Below, in pieces: positions 63,815 through 64,000 of a stretch of DNA of 64,000 nt; positions within the stretch are counted from its first letter, which is position 1, and every line of letters starts with the position of its first letter. The notes below the pieces were generated by a model. The model did not search any database and was not told the DNA's origin. It saw only the letters and a list, made by a program, of their open reading frames with translations. The position numbers and the translations under genes were made by a program. Where the stretch lies: NCBI GenBank assembly GCA_001898405.1, contig MKTW01000001.1, positions 124,001 through 188,000 on the forward strand. The letters are read 5' to 3'. This DNA is from Sphingobacteriales bacterium 44-61 (GTDB lineage: Bacteria; Bacteroidota; Bacteroidia; Chitinophagales; Chitinophagaceae).

Positions 63815-63873
63815 CTTCCCGTCCTCCCGCCTTACCGGTAAGTTTTTACCGGTAAGGCGGGAAGGACGGGAAG
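63815..63873. repeat. long palindromic repeat, copy 3
   Basis: Left arm 63815-63841 and right arm 63846-63873 around GTTT, with a single-base bulge in the left arm (GTCCTCCCG against CGGGAAGGAC). Same orientation and core (CTTACCGGTAAG in each arm) as copies 1 and 2. The remaining sequence from 63723 to 64000 shows no gene. Confidence 0.88.
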
Positions 63874-64000
63874 AAAGCATTTCAAATAGTATTTGTCTTG
63901 TTTCCTGTAAATCAGATTGTATTTGCTAAAAAAAAGTGAATACACCAAACACCTTATGTAATGCTTTTGCAGAACGTATCTTGTAAAAAACGTTTGATCA

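Noticed and set aside
1-64000. CRISPR array, tRNA, rRNA, prophage or transposase
   Set aside because: No regularly spaced direct repeats, cloverleaf-like sequences, rRNA stretches or integrase/transposase frames were recognised anywhere in the window.

Overview
The window reads as a chromosomal segment of a Bacteroidota bacterium, most likely family Chitinophagaceae; the genus cannot be fixed from sequence alone. Supporting signs are the Bacteroidota-type ketol-acid reductoisomerase and 38-residue L36, CarboxypepD-regulatory/TonB-type outer-membrane proteins, a LytS/LytTR pair, an RRM RNA-binding protein, few Shine-Dalgarno sequences, and TAnnTTTG-like -7 promoter elements. No rRNA, tRNA, CRISPR array, transposase or prophage was seen. 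Essentially every stretch is assigned to intact genes on both strands.

Layout: (1) 1-15.7 kb, plus strand: the end of leuB, then an Ile/Val attenuator (34-codon leader peptide, antiterminator segment, rho-independent terminator), then ilvE-ilvD-ilvB-ilvN-(DinB-like)-ilvC-ilvA, followed by gltB-gltD. This is a branched-chain amino acid unit joined to glutamate synthase, which supplies the amino donor for IlvE. (2) 15.8-18.5 kb: ammonium transporter amt and a BBP2-type porin, continuing the nitrogen theme. (3) 18.5-25.5 kb: an outer-membrane beta-barrel receptor-like protein, a LytS-type kinase with LytTR regulator, and PEP carboxylase. (4) 25.6-29.7 kb, minus strand: infA-rpmJ-rpsM-rpsK-rpsD-rpoA-rplQ, the alpha operon, detached from secY/map and with palindromic repeats in its spacers. 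(5) 30.3-37.2 kb, minus strand: a TetR-TolC-HlyD-ATPase-ATPase-permease-permease efflux operon resembling E. coli cecR-ybhGFSR, with two identical operator palindromes. (6) 37.3-64 kb: mixed housekeeping and accessory genes: homogentisate dioxygenase, phosphodiesterase, PD40 and TPR proteins, rpe, a TonB-dependent receptor, phoH, a YiiX-like peptidase, DUF4878-like lipoproteins, crcB, ppa, NlpC/P60, an ECF sigma factor with a candidate anti-sigma, guaD, a MurC-like ligase, a GT1 glycosyltransferase, a sialate O-acetylesterase, YciI, DinB, an RRM protein, a DsbA-like protein without its first active-site Cys, and a DUF418 protein.

The most interesting items are the peptide-type ilv attenuator, whose pairing segments can be read directly, and a family of long perfect palindromes (about 30-bp arms, three copies at 37.2, 45.3 and 63.8 kb) whose arms vary in a compensatory way. 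A separate 34-bp perfect inverted repeat at 57.2 kb shares a 13-mer with another repeat at 49.4 kb. No completely new multi-gene system was identified with confidence.
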